Positions 43,200 through 51,738 of a stretch of 64,000 nt of DNA are shown piece by piece (position 1 is the stretch's first letter; each line of letters begins with the position of its first letter). The notes beneath the pieces are model-generated. The model was not told the origin of the DNA, did no database searches, and saw only the letters and a program-made list of their open reading frames with translations. Source of the stretch: Ilumatobacter sp. (GTDB lineage Bacteria; Actinomycetota; Acidimicrobiia; Acidimicrobiales; Ilumatobacteraceae); assembly GCF_030065885.1 (NCBI RefSeq), contig NZ_JASJCS010000016.1, positions 1 through 64,000 of the forward strand, in the 5' to 3' direction. The position numbers and the translations under genes were made by a program.

Positions 43200-43655
43200 A
43201 TGTCGACGAACTCACCACGACTCCCACCTCGCTGGTTCATCCGGTTCGCCTGGTTCAACCATCGCCGCCTCTACCGCCTGACGCGTGGCCGCCTCGGCCT
43301 GCGGCGGCCGAAGCCCGGAGGATGGGGCATCGGCCGCCTGACCACGGTCGGTCGCCGGACCGGCCAGGAACGCAGCGTGATGTTCGGCTACTACGAGGAT
43401 GGGCCGAACGTCGTCACCTTGGCGATGAACGGCTGGGGCGAGGGCGAGCCGGCCTGGTGGCTGAACTTGCAGTCCCAACCGGACGCCGAGATCGACCTGG
43501 TCGACGGCCCACGTCTCGTGACCGGCCGGGCCGCCGAGGGCGACGAGCGCGACCGCCTCTGGGCGCGATGGTGCGAGATCGACGAGAACACCGAAGCCTA
43601 CGCGACACGTCGCTCGGGAGAGACCGCGGTGGTCGTCCTCGAGCCGAGGTCCTGA
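43200..43655 (+). CDS. F420-dependent nitroreductase-family (Ddn-like) oxidoreductase
   Basis: A 151-residue protein of the deazaflavin-dependent nitroreductase family, found mainly in actinobacteria. It has LTTVGRRTGQERSVMFGYYEDG and the strands AWWLNLQSQPDAEIDLVDG, which bind F420 in Mycobacterium Ddn relatives. The N-terminus is basic with an amphipathic helix, typical of membrane-associated quinone reductases. Its presence implies that the organism makes coenzyme F420. The start is divergent from the methyltransferase gene. Confidence 0.85.
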   Translation: MSTNSPRLPPRWFIRFAWFNHRRLYRLTRGRLGLRRPKPGGWGIGRLTTVGRRTGQERSVMFGYYEDGPNVVTLAMNGWGEGEPAWWLNLQSQPDAEIDLVDGPRLVTGRAAEGDERDRLWARWCEIDENTEAYATRRSGETAVVVLEPRS

Positions 43656-43665
43656 CGGTCGCAGG

Positions 43666-44613
43666 TCAGCGAGCGCGGGCGGCGAAGCCGGTCCGCATCA
43701 GACCGGCGCCGCACTCCGAAGGATGGACGGGTTCGCCGAACGGGCGCACGAGGTAGCGGCGGGCGATCTCGCCGTAGCCCCGATACCAGCCGGCGCCGGC
43801 GCGTGCCAGCTCGTCCGAACCGAGCTCACGGTGCAGACGTGGCAGCGCGTACCAGGCGCTGCCCGGGCGCGCGTGGTGCGTGTGGTGCAGGTTGTTGTTG
43901 AGGAACAGCAGCGAGAACAGTGCGTTCGAGCGCACCACCGCTGACGGCGTGCCGGTGCCCGCCGTGTCCCTGTGCTCGACGAAGCTCCGCAGCAGCGGAA
44001 ACGCGGTCCCACCCCACACGATGCCGACGACGTACTCCCACGCGGGGAGCCCAGCGACCCCGACGACCAACCAGACCGTCCCGACCGCCAGGGTCACGTG
44101 GAGCGCCCACGTGCTGCGAGCTTCGCGATCCCGCCACGCACCGGCGGCGCGCGACAGCGAGGTCGCGACCACGATCCACGGTCCGATCAGCAGCCGGCCC
44201 GCGAGCGTGCGATTCAGTCGGAGCATCCCTCGACCGATCGGTCCGGATCGGTCCCACGTCTCGGCAGTGACATAGAAGGACTCGGGATCGACGCCGGGCA
44301 CGGTGAGCTCGCTCGCGTGGTGGCGGAGGTGCGAGATCCGAAACTCCCGGAACGGACACCAGAGCGCGAGCGGGAGGCCGACGGGCACGACGTTGAGCCA
44401 ACGCCACGGGGTCGGATGGCCGTGGATCACCTCGTGCTGGAGCGAGAACTGGAAGCCGGTCAGCACGGCGAGGCTGGGCACGCTCACGTACCAGGGCATC
44501 GACCGGTGGAGCACGACGACGACGGCCACGGTGCCCGCCCACGTCGCAATGAGGAACACCGTCGGCCACTCGACGCGGCCCGGCGTCGGCGCTCGGAACG
44601 GCTCGTCGGACAT
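43666..44613 (-). CDS. Membrane fatty acid desaturase
   Basis: A 315-residue membrane-bound di-iron desaturase. The three histidine boxes are H60-x3-H64-GH, HLRHH (95-99) and LHHTHH (about 247), giving the metal site. Four hydrophobic segments flank them. Substrate choice (acyl-lipid, CoA or carotenoid) cannot be told. The stop of the convergent Ddn-like gene is 10 nt away. Confidence 0.88.
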   Translation of the reverse strand: MSDEPFRAPTPGRVEWPTVFLIATWAGTVAVVVVLHRSMPWYVSVPSLAVLTGFQFSLQHEVIHGHPTPWRWLNVVPVGLPLALWCPFREFRISHLRHHASELTVPGVDPESFYVTAETWDRSGPIGRGMLRLNRTLAGRLLIGPWIVVATSLSRAAGAWRDREARSTWALHVTLAVGTVWLVVGVAGLPAWEYVVGIVWGGTAFPLLRSFVEHRDTAGTGTPSAVVRSNALFSLLFLNNNLHHTHHARPGSAWYALPRLHRELGSDELARAGAGWYRGYGEIARRYLVRPFGEPVHPSECGAGLMRTGFAARAR

Positions 44614-44752
44614 GGCGAACCCATCATCGAAACGACGTCATCCCTGGTCAAGGCCGCGCTCAGCGGGACTTGCGCACATCGCGCCGCACTTGCGGGCGCG
44701 ACGGCAGCCGATGTTGTGGAACTACACAGTTGCAGCGCATACGCTACGTCTG

Positions 44753-45601
44753 ATGACGGAACGCCGACAGATGCTCGCCACGTTCCGGGACCGACTGGGT
44801 GTGGTGATCGAGCGCAGCGGCCTCAACCAGAGCAAGTTCGCCGCCGCGACGGGCGTCGACCGGTCCACGCTGTCCCAGCTGCTGTCACCCTCGAACCGGC
44901 GCCTCCCCCGCGTCGAGACCATGACGCGGGTGGCCGACGCCCACCAGGTGTCGATCGACTGGCTGCTCGGCCTGACCCACGGCGGTCCCATGCAGGCCGA
45001 GATGATGGAGGAGCAGACGTCGTTCGCCATGAACGCACTCGCCCCCAACGACGAGCGCCTGATCGAGTGGTTCGGCGAGGCGGCCGGCTACAAGGTGCGA
45101 TACGTCCCGCAGACGCTCCCCGACCTGCTGAAGACCGAGGCGGTGATCCGCCACGAGCTCGACGACTCGGTCGCGTCGCGCCCGGAACAGAAGATGGAGA
45201 CCGCAGCGGTACGCCTCGACTCGATCCGGACGGCGGGCAGCGACCTCGAGTGCTGCTCGAGCCTCCAGTCGCTGCAGTCGTTCGCACGCGGCGAGGGAGT
45301 CTGGCGGACGTTCCCGATCGCGCACCGGCGCGACCAGCTCCGCCAGATCGCCGAGCTCGCCGACGAGCTGTACCCGATGTTCCGCTGGTTCCTCTTCGAC
45401 GGCCTGCAGCGCTACGCCGTGCCGATCACGATCTTCGGGCCGCAGCGAGCCGCGCTCTACCTCGGCCAGATGTACCTCGTCCTCACCTCGGCCGACCACG
45501 TCCGGACCCTCAGCAACCACTTCGACGACCTGATCCGCGGCGCCGTCGTGCAGCCGCCCGACGTCGCCCAGCTGGCGCGCGACCTCCTCGCCGAGCTGTG
45601 A
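44753..45601 (+). CDS. XRE-family transcriptional regulator with C-terminal sensor domain
   Basis: A 282-residue regulator. A helix-turn-helix of the Cro/C1 type lies at about residues 10-70 (LNQSKFAAATGVDRSTLSQLL). The remaining 200 residues form an unrecognised alpha/beta domain beginning TSFAMNALAPNDERLIEWFG and ending FDDLIRGAVVQPPDVAQLARDLL. Upstream (44720-44731) is the inverted repeat AACT-ACAC-AGTT, a possible autoregulatory site. It is divergent from the desaturase gene and may control it; this is an inference from the layout. Confidence 0.8.
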   Translation: MTERRQMLATFRDRLGVVIERSGLNQSKFAAATGVDRSTLSQLLSPSNRRLPRVETMTRVADAHQVSIDWLLGLTHGGPMQAEMMEEQTSFAMNALAPNDERLIEWFGEAAGYKVRYVPQTLPDLLKTEAVIRHELDDSVASRPEQKMETAAVRLDSIRTAGSDLECCSSLQSLQSFARGEGVWRTFPIAHRRDQLRQIAELADELYPMFRWFLFDGLQRYAVPITIFGPQRAALYLGQMYLVLTSADHVRTLSNHFDDLIRGAVVQPPDVAQLARDLLAEL

Positions 45602-45611
45602 CGTCGGGGGA

Positions 45612-47402
45612 TCAGCTGAGGTGGTGCACCTCGCCCATGCCGTAGACCGGGGTGGGGATGCCCTCGTACCGGGCCTTGAACTGGAGGCTCAGGAACTGCG
45701 AGTAGTGGCGCGACTGGTGCAGGTTGCCGCCGTGGAACCACAGGCCGTCCTGCTTGGTCGGCTTCCACATGTTGCGCTCCTCACCCTCCCACGGGCCCGG
45801 ATCCTTCGTCGTGCCCGAGCCGAGGCCCCACACCTTGCCGACCTTGTCGGCGACCTCCTGGGAGATGATCTTGGCGGCGAACCCGTTCATCGAGCCGTAG
45901 CCGGTCGCCAGCACGATCAGGTCGGCGGGCAGTTCCGTGCCGTTGGTCAACGTCACCGAGTGCTCGTTGATCCGCTCGATCGTCGTATCGCTCTCGAGCT
46001 TGACCTTGCCGTCGATGATCAGCTGCGACGCGCCGACGTCGATGTAGTAGCCCGACGCCCGCCGGAGGTACTTCATGAACAAGCCGGACCCGTCGTCGCC
46101 CCAGTCGAGCATGAACCCGGCGTCCTCGAGCGCCTGGTAGAAGTCGGCGTCCTGGCGCGCCATCTCCTCGTACACCGGGACCTGGAACGTGTGCATGATC
46201 CTGTACGGGATCGAGGCGAAGATCATGTCGGCCGTGTTCGTCGTGATGCCGGCCGCGAGAGCACGCTCGGAGTAGAGGTCGCCGAGCGCCAGCTCCATCA
46301 GCGTCTCGGAGCGGGCGATGTGCGTCGACGTGCGCTGGATCATCGTGACGTCGGCGCCGTTCTCCCAGAGTGCGGCACAGATGTCGTGGGCCGAGTTGTT
46401 CGAGCCCATCACCACGCAGCGCTTGCCCGCGTACTGGGCGCTGTCGCGGTGCCTGCTCGAGTGGTGGATCTCACCCTGGAACGTGTCGGCGCCGGGGAAC
46501 TCCGGCACGTTGGGCAGGCCCGACATGCCCGTCGCCAGCACGAGCTGCTTGGGTCGCAGGACGACCTCGTCGCCGTCGCGGCGCACGTGGATCGTCCACT
46601 CGCCGGTGTCCTCGTCGTAGCTCGCACTGGTCGCTTCGCTCTTCGTCCAATAGTTGAGCTCCATGATCTTCGTGTACGACTCGAGCCAGTCGGCGATCTT
46701 GTCCTTCGGCGCGAAGACCGGCCAGTGATCGGGGAACGGCAGGTAGGGCAGGTGGTCGTACCAGACCGGATCGTGGAGGCACAGCGACTTGTAGCGGTTT
46801 CGCCACGAGTCGCCCGCGCGCTCGTTCTTCTCGAGGATGATCGTGGGGACGTCGAGCCGGCGCAGCCGGGCGCCGAGGGCGATGCCGCCCTGCCCGCCAC
46901 CGATGATCACCACCTCGGGCTGTTGCTCGTAGCCGAGCGTGGCGCGCTCCTCATCGAGCTGCTCGAGCCAGGTCTTGCGGCCGGGGACGACGCCGTGCTC
47001 GACACCGCGAACCCGGTCCTCGCCGGTCTTCTCCTCGTGCCCCTTCAACTCGTCCATCGTCGTGAGGATCGTCCAGCCGAGGTCGCCCTGGAGCCGCAGC
47101 TGCCCCCGGCCGCGCGAGACCCCCGTCTCGAAGGAGAACCACGCCTCGGTGACACCGTCGGCCTCGGTCGCCTCCCCCTCGACCTGCCAGTTCGACGGCG
47201 CGGTGTCGTCGGCCCGTGCTTCGAGCATCGCCCGGATCCCCTCGCGGCCCTCCATCGTCACGATGTTCCAGGTGAACGACACGAGGTCACGCCAGTAGCT
47301 GTCCTCCGCGAACTTGTCTGCGGCACCCGAGTAGTTGCCGGCATCGATCGCGGCCCCCAAGCCGTCGAGCCAGTCCTGCGCGCGCCGAGTCGCTGCTTCC
47401 AT
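45612..47402 (-). CDS. Flavin-containing monooxygenase with SnoaL-like N-terminal domain
   Basis: A 596-residue protein. Residues 1-130 resemble SnoaL/NTF2-like domains (AAIDAGNYSGAADKFAEDSYWRDLV). The rest is a class B flavoprotein monooxygenase: the FAD-binding VVIIGGGQGGIALGARLRRL at about 166, the NADPH-binding VVMGSNNSAHDICAALWENG, and LPADLIVLATGYGS. Such fusions oxygenate ketones or hetero-atoms. Its start is divergent from the RiPP precursor gene with a shared 378-nt promoter region, and its stop is convergent with the XRE gene (10 nt). Confidence 0.85.
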   Translation of the reverse strand: MEAATRRAQDWLDGLGAAIDAGNYSGAADKFAEDSYWRDLVSFTWNIVTMEGREGIRAMLEARADDTAPSNWQVEGEATEADGVTEAWFSFETGVSRGRGQLRLQGDLGWTILTTMDELKGHEEKTGEDRVRGVEHGVVPGRKTWLEQLDEERATLGYEQQPEVVIIGGGQGGIALGARLRRLDVPTIILEKNERAGDSWRNRYKSLCLHDPVWYDHLPYLPFPDHWPVFAPKDKIADWLESYTKIMELNYWTKSEATSASYDEDTGEWTIHVRRDGDEVVLRPKQLVLATGMSGLPNVPEFPGADTFQGEIHHSSRHRDSAQYAGKRCVVMGSNNSAHDICAALWENGADVTMIQRTSTHIARSETLMELALGDLYSERALAAGITTNTADMIFASIPYRIMHTFQVPVYEEMARQDADFYQALEDAGFMLDWGDDGSGLFMKYLRRASGYYIDVGASQLIIDGKVKLESDTTIERINEHSVTLTNGTELPADLIVLATGYGSMNGFAAKIISQEVADKVGKVWGLGSGTTKDPGPWEGEERNMWKPTKQDGLWFHGGNLHQSRHYSQFLSLQFKARYEGIPTPVYGMGEVHHLS

Positions 47403-47521
47403 CGACTTCCCCTTCCAGTCGAGCTGTTGACGAGGTCCCCCCGGCTGACGGTAGCAACGACGTCGCGGCGCAGCGGTACCGAGGTCGACTCGCCCTCCAG
47501 CCGAGCGATTGCGGTGCGTTA

Positions 47522-47549
47522 TTGACGCGAAATAGCGAGCCGATACGAA
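47522..47549 (+). promoter_or_regulatory. Candidate promoter for the RiPP precursor gene
   Basis: TTGACG at 47522-47527, a 16-nt spacer and TACGAA at 47544-47549 form a plausible sigma-70 promoter reading toward the precursor. An inverted repeat CCGAT-ACGA-ATCGG (47540-47553) overlaps the -10 and could be an operator. The leader would be about 220 nt. The region 47403-47780 is otherwise without genes and also must hold the promoter of the divergent monooxygenase gene. Confidence 0.45.
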
Positions 47550-47780
47550 TCGGATACTCCGGATATCGGTCGTGGCGTCCCAGCGCATGTGCTCGAACGC
47601 CGCGACGTGCGGCGTGCGAGCCGTCGACGATCCAGCCACAGGTGCGCGGCAGATGCGCTGCACGACCGGGCCACGCCCGTCTCACTGAGGCGACCGTCGC
47701 CGCATGACGAAGGTCCCTATTCGAACTCGCCAGGGCCCGCGAACAATACGAATTGCCACCAAGAGAAGGGAGGTCCGGGT

Positions 47781-47984
47781 ATGCCAGAGTTCCAGATGGC
47801 ACCCATCAACCTCAATCGCGAGATCTATGCGCGCCGTCAGGCGAAGACGGATCCCGCGTTCCGCGAGATCAGCAACGGAGTCGTCGATCGTATCGGTGAG
47901 ATGCTTCGCGACCCGTCGCTGACCGGCATCTCATGCTGCATCGAGGGCTGCTGCGTCAGTTGGTGCTGCATCCAGATCAGCTGA
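47781..47984 (+). CDS. Candidate RiPP precursor peptide with CC-x3-CC-x3-CC core
   Basis: A 67-residue peptide with a GGGAGG ribosome binding site before the ATG. The first about 48 residues look like a charged helical leader (MPEFQMAPINLNREIYARRQ, then DRIGEMLRDPSLTG). The last part reads ISCCIEGCCVSWCCIQIS, in which three Cys-Cys pairs (52-53, 57-58, 62-63) are spaced by exactly three residues. The next gene encodes a radical SAM/SPASM peptide maturase, so the cysteines are the likely modification sites. No similar peptide is known to me. No GG cleavage site, protease or exporter is adjacent. Confidence 0.78.
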   Translation: MPEFQMAPINLNREIYARRQAKTDPAFREISNGVVDRIGEMLRDPSLTGISCCIEGCCVSWCCIQIS

Positions 47985-47999
47985 CGTCCACACCCTCGT

Positions 48000-48037
48000 C
48001 CGGGGCGAGGCGCGGCGAACGCCGTTCCTCGCCCCGG
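48000..48037 (+). terminator. Hairpin between precursor and maturase genes
   Basis: A perfect 11-bp stem CCGGGGCGAGG/CCTCGCCCCGG encloses a loop that itself has a CGGCG-AA-CGCCG stem, so the structure is a long stacked hairpin. It starts 15 nt after the precursor stop. This is a typical place for an attenuator that keeps precursor mRNA more abundant than maturase mRNA. Confidence 0.7.
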
Positions 48038-48104
48038 TCCGCATCGGATGGAGACATCCGACAGCTCAGACGGTGACACCCGACGACAAGGAGCACTCGG
48101 CACG

Positions 48105-49517
48105 ATGCTCTATCCCAGCAGCTACAACCACCTCATCGAGGTCACGACCGGCGCCGGCGACGACGCACGGATCGTCTCGAACCTCTTCACCGGTGGCGCC
48201 GACTTCGTCAACCGTGAGGTCTTCGAGTTCTTCAGCCGAGCCGAGCGAGATGGCGGCATCGACGACGATCGACTCGACCCCGAGGTGCTTCGCCACTTCA
48301 CGGAGCGGGGCTTCCTGTGGAGCGAAGCCGACGCCGAGGAGGACATGGTCCGTGGACTCGGCACGACGTACGGAGGGCGCGACGAGATCGCGGCCGGGCT
48401 GAAGGGGGGGCAGTACGGGCTGATCACCTCGCTGAACTGCAACCTGGCCTGCCCGTACTGCTTCCAGCAGGAGCACGCCGACTCGGTGGGATTCCTCACG
48501 CCGACGCAGGTCGACCTGGCGATCGCGGCGATCACGCGGTGCGAGACGCGCGTCGCCGAGTTGGCCGAGGGCCCGACCATCCCGAAGATCTCGATCACGG
48601 GCGGCGAGCCGCTGCTCCCCAACCGCGCCAACGCCGAGGTGCTCGACTACATCGTCGAGCGGCTGATCGAGCTCGACTGGCCGTTCAACATCACCACCAA
48701 CGGCACGGAGCTCGCTCGGTTCGTCGACCGTCACGAGCTCACCGATCGGTGCCGCAACATCCAGGTGACGCTCGATGGACCGCGCGAGGTGCACGACCTG
48801 CGCCGTGCGTTCCGCGGCGGACAGCCGTCCTTCGACCGCATCGTCGACGGTGTCGATCGGGCGCTCGCCCTCGGCTGGAGCATCACGATGCGGGTGAACC
48901 TCGACATGTACGTCGTCGGACGGTTGGTCGAGTTGGCGGACTTCGTCGTCGAGCGCGGATGGCTCGACCGCGACAACTTCTTCGCCTACGTCTCGCCCGT
49001 GACCGATCACGGGTCGCTGGGAGGCGACGAGTCCGCACCCGCCGACGAGGCCGACCTGCTCGCCGCACTGCTCGACGAGGTGCAGGCGACGCCGCGCATC
49101 CGCGACGTGTTCGACATCCGGCACTTCCGCGGCTTCAACTACGTCGAGCGGATCCTCGTCGACCACGAACCGCGCTTCCCCGTCATCTATCGCTGCGAGG
49201 CGATCAGCGGGATGTACATCTTCGACCCGGCCGGCGACGTGTACGTCTGCCTCGAGTCAGTCGGCGAGCCGCACCGTCGCGTCGGCCGCTACGACCCCGA
49301 GTTCGTCATCGACGAGGAGGCGGCGTCGCGATGGGCGTCTCGCAGCGTCCTGCGGATGCCGTACTGCGACGGCTGCAAGGTGCGCTTCATCTGCGCGGGA
49401 GGATGCGCCATCGAGGGCTTCAACAAGGGGGACGGCAACGCGTGCATGCCGTTCCTCGACGAGATCGACATCGCCTGGCGCTTCTTCGCCGACACCCGCC
49501 CCGAGCTGTTCGCCTGA
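48105..49517 (+). CDS. Radical SAM/SPASM peptide maturase
   Basis: A 470-residue enzyme. The N-terminal 100 residues (YNHLIEVTTGAGDDARIVSNLFTG) resemble the precursor-handling region of other peptide maturases. The radical SAM cluster motif is CNLACPYC at C112, C116 and C119. The SPASM domain is complete near the C-terminus: C364-x12-G-x4-C382, then C421-x2-C424-x5-C430-x3-C434 and C447, which hold two auxiliary 4Fe-4S clusters. It probably forms a thioether or C-C crosslink on the adjacent cysteine-rich peptide. AAGGAG precedes the ATG at 48105; an earlier in-frame ATG at 48048 has no such site. Confidence 0.9.
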   Translation: MLYPSSYNHLIEVTTGAGDDARIVSNLFTGGADFVNREVFEFFSRAERDGGIDDDRLDPEVLRHFTERGFLWSEADAEEDMVRGLGTTYGGRDEIAAGLKGGQYGLITSLNCNLACPYCFQQEHADSVGFLTPTQVDLAIAAITRCETRVAELAEGPTIPKISITGGEPLLPNRANAEVLDYIVERLIELDWPFNITTNGTELARFVDRHELTDRCRNIQVTLDGPREVHDLRRAFRGGQPSFDRIVDGVDRALALGWSITMRVNLDMYVVGRLVELADFVVERGWLDRDNFFAYVSPVTDHGSLGGDESAPADEADLLAALLDEVQATPRIRDVFDIRHFRGFNYVERILVDHEPRFPVIYRCEAISGMYIFDPAGDVYVCLESVGEPHRRVGRYDPEFVIDEEAASRWASRSVLRMPYCDGCKVRFICAGGCAIEGFNKGDGNACMPFLDEIDIAWRFFADTRPELFA

Positions 49518-49857
49518 AGCCGTCGGCGAACGCGCCGCACGACGAGCGCCCGTCCGCAGTCGCGGGTCCGTCTGGTCCTGCGCTCGATCGCCGCACCATC
49601 GGACCGAGCCCGACGAACTGGGGCAGCCTCGGCGCGACGCCGGGTCATGCGCTGCTGTCATCGTCATCGGACTCATCGTCGTCGGATCCTCGCTCCACGC
49701 GCCCGCCGTGGCGCTCGAACAAGCGGCGCGTCGCCCGTGACCCGGCGACGAGCTCGGCGGTGTCGGGGGTGTCTGCGGTCTCGGCGCGGGTCAGCATCTG
49801 CCTCGTCGTGCAGCCCGAACGCGGCGGAGCAGCTCGGCGGCATCGACCAACGGATGC
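49518..49857. other. 340-nt gap between convergent genes
   Basis: No gene, repeat or strong hairpin is seen. Open frames on both strands continue from the neighbouring genes but have no start signal or recognisable motif. No transporter or peptidase that could complete the RiPP cluster is hidden here. Confidence 0.5.
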
Positions 49858-51123
49858 TCAGGAGAGCCCGAACGTGTCGGCGAAGAGGTTGTTCGCCCAG
49901 CCGAACATGTCGCGGTAGTTCTCGCGTGTCGGCGACTCGGCCTCGCCGGACGACTCGGGCACGACCTTCATCGCCCCCGTAGCGGCGTCGTAGCGGAACG
50001 CCGCCGTCAGCCACGACGCCGTGTCGGAGGTGATCGGGCTGTAGCAGGCCGAGTTCGTGACCGGTTCGGGGTCGGGCGGCAGGCCCTCGAACGCGCGCAG
50101 GATCGCATCGGCGCAGATCTTCGCCTCCGCGTTCGCGATGTGGCCGGCCTTGGGCTGGCCCGTCGCCTGCGCGTCACCGATGACGTGGATGCCCGGGTGG
50201 GCCGTCGACTCGTAGCCGAGCGGGTCGACCCCGGCCCACCGGCGGGAGGCATCGTTGACGAGCCCCGCGCGACGGAGCAGTCCCGGCGCACGCTGCGCCG
50301 GGATGACGTTGGCCACATCGCCGCGGACGACCTCCCCAGCTGCGGTGTGGAGCGCCCGACCAGCGGAGTCGACCTCGACGACCGAGGTGTCGGGCCGGTA
50401 GTCGATGATGCCCGCATACGTCTGCTCGAACGCCGTCGTGAAGGTGTGCCGCTCGGCGATGATCTGTGGGTTGGCGTCGAGCACGATCACCTGACCGCCG
50501 CCCTTCTCCCGCCGCAGGTAGTCGGCGACGACGCAGGCGCGTTCGTAGGGCCCCGGGGGGCACCGGTAGGGCACCGGCGAAATCGACATCACGAACGTGC
50601 CACCCGACGGGAGCGCTGCGAGTTGCCTGCGCAGCAGGTGCGTCTGCCCGCCGGCCTTCCATGCGTGGGGCACCAGCCGCGAGTCCAGTCCGGGGACGCG
50701 GTCGAACGTGATGCCCGGTGACAGGACGAGGCGGTCGTAGCGGACGTGTTCGCCGCTTGCGAGCCTGACCTGGCGAAGGTCCGGCTCGATGCGATCGACC
50801 CGGTCGCGGACGACCCGGACCCCGAACCGAGATGACAAGCCGTCGAAGCCGAACGTGATCGAGCGCAACGTGACCTGATCGTTGAGCACGAGGTTGCTCA
50901 GGATGCACGAGGGGTGGTTGGGCCGCGAGTCGACGAGCGTGACGTCGACGGCGCCGGCGCCCCAGTGTCGGAGGTACTTGGCGGCCGTGGCCCCACCGAA
51001 CCCGCCGCCGACGACCACGACGTGCGGCCGAGCCGCCTGACCCCGGACCGCATGCGGGAACATCGCGGCCACCGTGCTCGCACCAGCCGCGACGAGGAAG
51101 TGCCGTCTCGTGAACGGGCGCAT
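49858..51123 (-). CDS. Flavocytochrome-c-type sulfide dehydrogenase, flavoprotein subunit
   Basis: A 421-residue flavoprotein of the FccB/SoxF family, which oxidises sulfide. A twin-arginine signal (TRRHFLVAAGASTVAA) directs export. The FAD motif is VVVVGGGFGGATAAKYL at about 35. C188 in SPVPYRCPPGPYERA and C360 in TNSACYSPITSD correspond to the redox disulfide of FccB. The C-terminal WLTAAFRYDAATGAM block is also typical. The ATG overlaps the cytochrome stop by one base (TGATG), so the two genes form an operon. Confidence 0.88.
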   Translation of the reverse strand: MRPFTRRHFLVAAGASTVAAMFPHAVRGQAARPHVVVVGGGFGGATAAKYLRHWGAGAVDVTLVDSRPNHPSCILSNLVLNDQVTLRSITFGFDGLSSRFGVRVVRDRVDRIEPDLRQVRLASGEHVRYDRLVLSPGITFDRVPGLDSRLVPHAWKAGGQTHLLRRQLAALPSGGTFVMSISPVPYRCPPGPYERACVVADYLRREKGGGQVIVLDANPQIIAERHTFTTAFEQTYAGIIDYRPDTSVVEVDSAGRALHTAAGEVVRGDVANVIPAQRAPGLLRRAGLVNDASRRWAGVDPLGYESTAHPGIHVIGDAQATGQPKAGHIANAEAKICADAILRAFEGLPPDPEPVTNSACYSPITSDTASWLTAAFRYDAATGAMKVVPESSGEAESPTRENYRDMFGWANNLFADTFGLS

Positions 51124-51494
51124 CAGCCGTCGTCCTCGTCGTTGCTGTCGTCGTCGTCGCCGGCTGGAAGGCTGTCGAAGTAGGCGCTGATCTGGCGCAG
51201 CTCGCTGTCGGTGTACGCACGCGCTTGCAGCTCCATGATGTCGTCGCCGCCGCCGTACTTCATCTCGATCAATTCCGCGTACAGCTCGCCTGGCCGCTCG
51301 CCGACCAGCTCGTCGATCGACGACACCGACCTGCCCTCCGGGCCGTGGCACTGGGCGCACTGGGCGGCCAGTGCCCTGCCGCGCTCGACGGGCACCGTCT
51401 GCGCCGTTCCCGACCGCGGCCAAGCCGCCAGATACAGAGCCCCGGCCGCCAGCGTGCTGGCGACGACGGGCGTGAATGATCGTGCCGACATCAT
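51123..51494 (-). CDS. Monoheme cytochrome c (FccA-like)
   Basis: A 123-residue c-type cytochrome with a signal peptide (VVASTLAAGALYLAAWPRSGTAQ). One heme motif CAQCH is at C46, C49 and H50. The later LIEMKYGG or nearby methionine should be the sixth ligand. It probably takes electrons from the flavoprotein encoded next. The start is ATG 51494 with GGAGGG 12 nt upstream; ATG 51491 is also possible. The C-terminus is acidic (DDDDSNDEDDG). Confidence 0.85.
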   Translation of the reverse strand: MMSARSFTPVVASTLAAGALYLAAWPRSGTAQTVPVERGRALAAQCAQCHGPEGRSVSSIDELVGERPGELYAELIEMKYGGGDDIMELQARAYTDSELRQISAYFDSLPAGDDDDSNDEDDG

Positions 51495-51581
51495 GCCTCG
51501 GACACCCCTCCGTGAGTTGCAGTTCAGCGCTCGGACACGCCGCCACCCGCAGCCCGGACGGTATTCACGGCACGGCCATCG

Positions 51582-51633
51582 AACCGCCAAGGGGAGCCCG
51601 CCAAACCGCCAAGGATCGTCCAGGAAACGTCCA
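51582..51633. promoter_or_regulatory. Repeated CCGCCAA and CGTCCA boxes between divergent operons
   Basis: CCGCCAA occurs three times (51584, 51598, 51606) and CGTCCA twice with an 11-nt period (51617, 51628). AACCGCCAAGG recurs exactly 22 nt apart. The sites lie between the sulfide dehydrogenase operon and the V/A-ATPase operon. Helically phased direct repeats are typical of response-regulator sites. The regulator is unknown. Confidence 0.4.
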
Positions 51634-51738
51634 AGACGCCGGCTGCGTCACCATGGACGCGGCATCGCAAAGGACTTCCGGCCGTTTCGGTCGCCACATC
51701 CTCCCGCTCACACTGGAGGGCGAGGATGGAGGCCGGTT

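Noticed and set aside
45621-47525. 634-residue plus-strand frame
   Set aside because: Antisense to the flavin monooxygenase gene, which carries the FAD and NADPH motifs.
47589-47780. Upstream in-frame extension of the RiPP precursor
   Set aside because: The ATG at 47781 has GGGAGG at proper spacing; the extension is Arg/Ala-rich and covers the leader region.
49518-49857. A hidden peptidase or exporter for the RiPP cluster
   Set aside because: The gap is only 340 nt and its frames lack starts and motifs.
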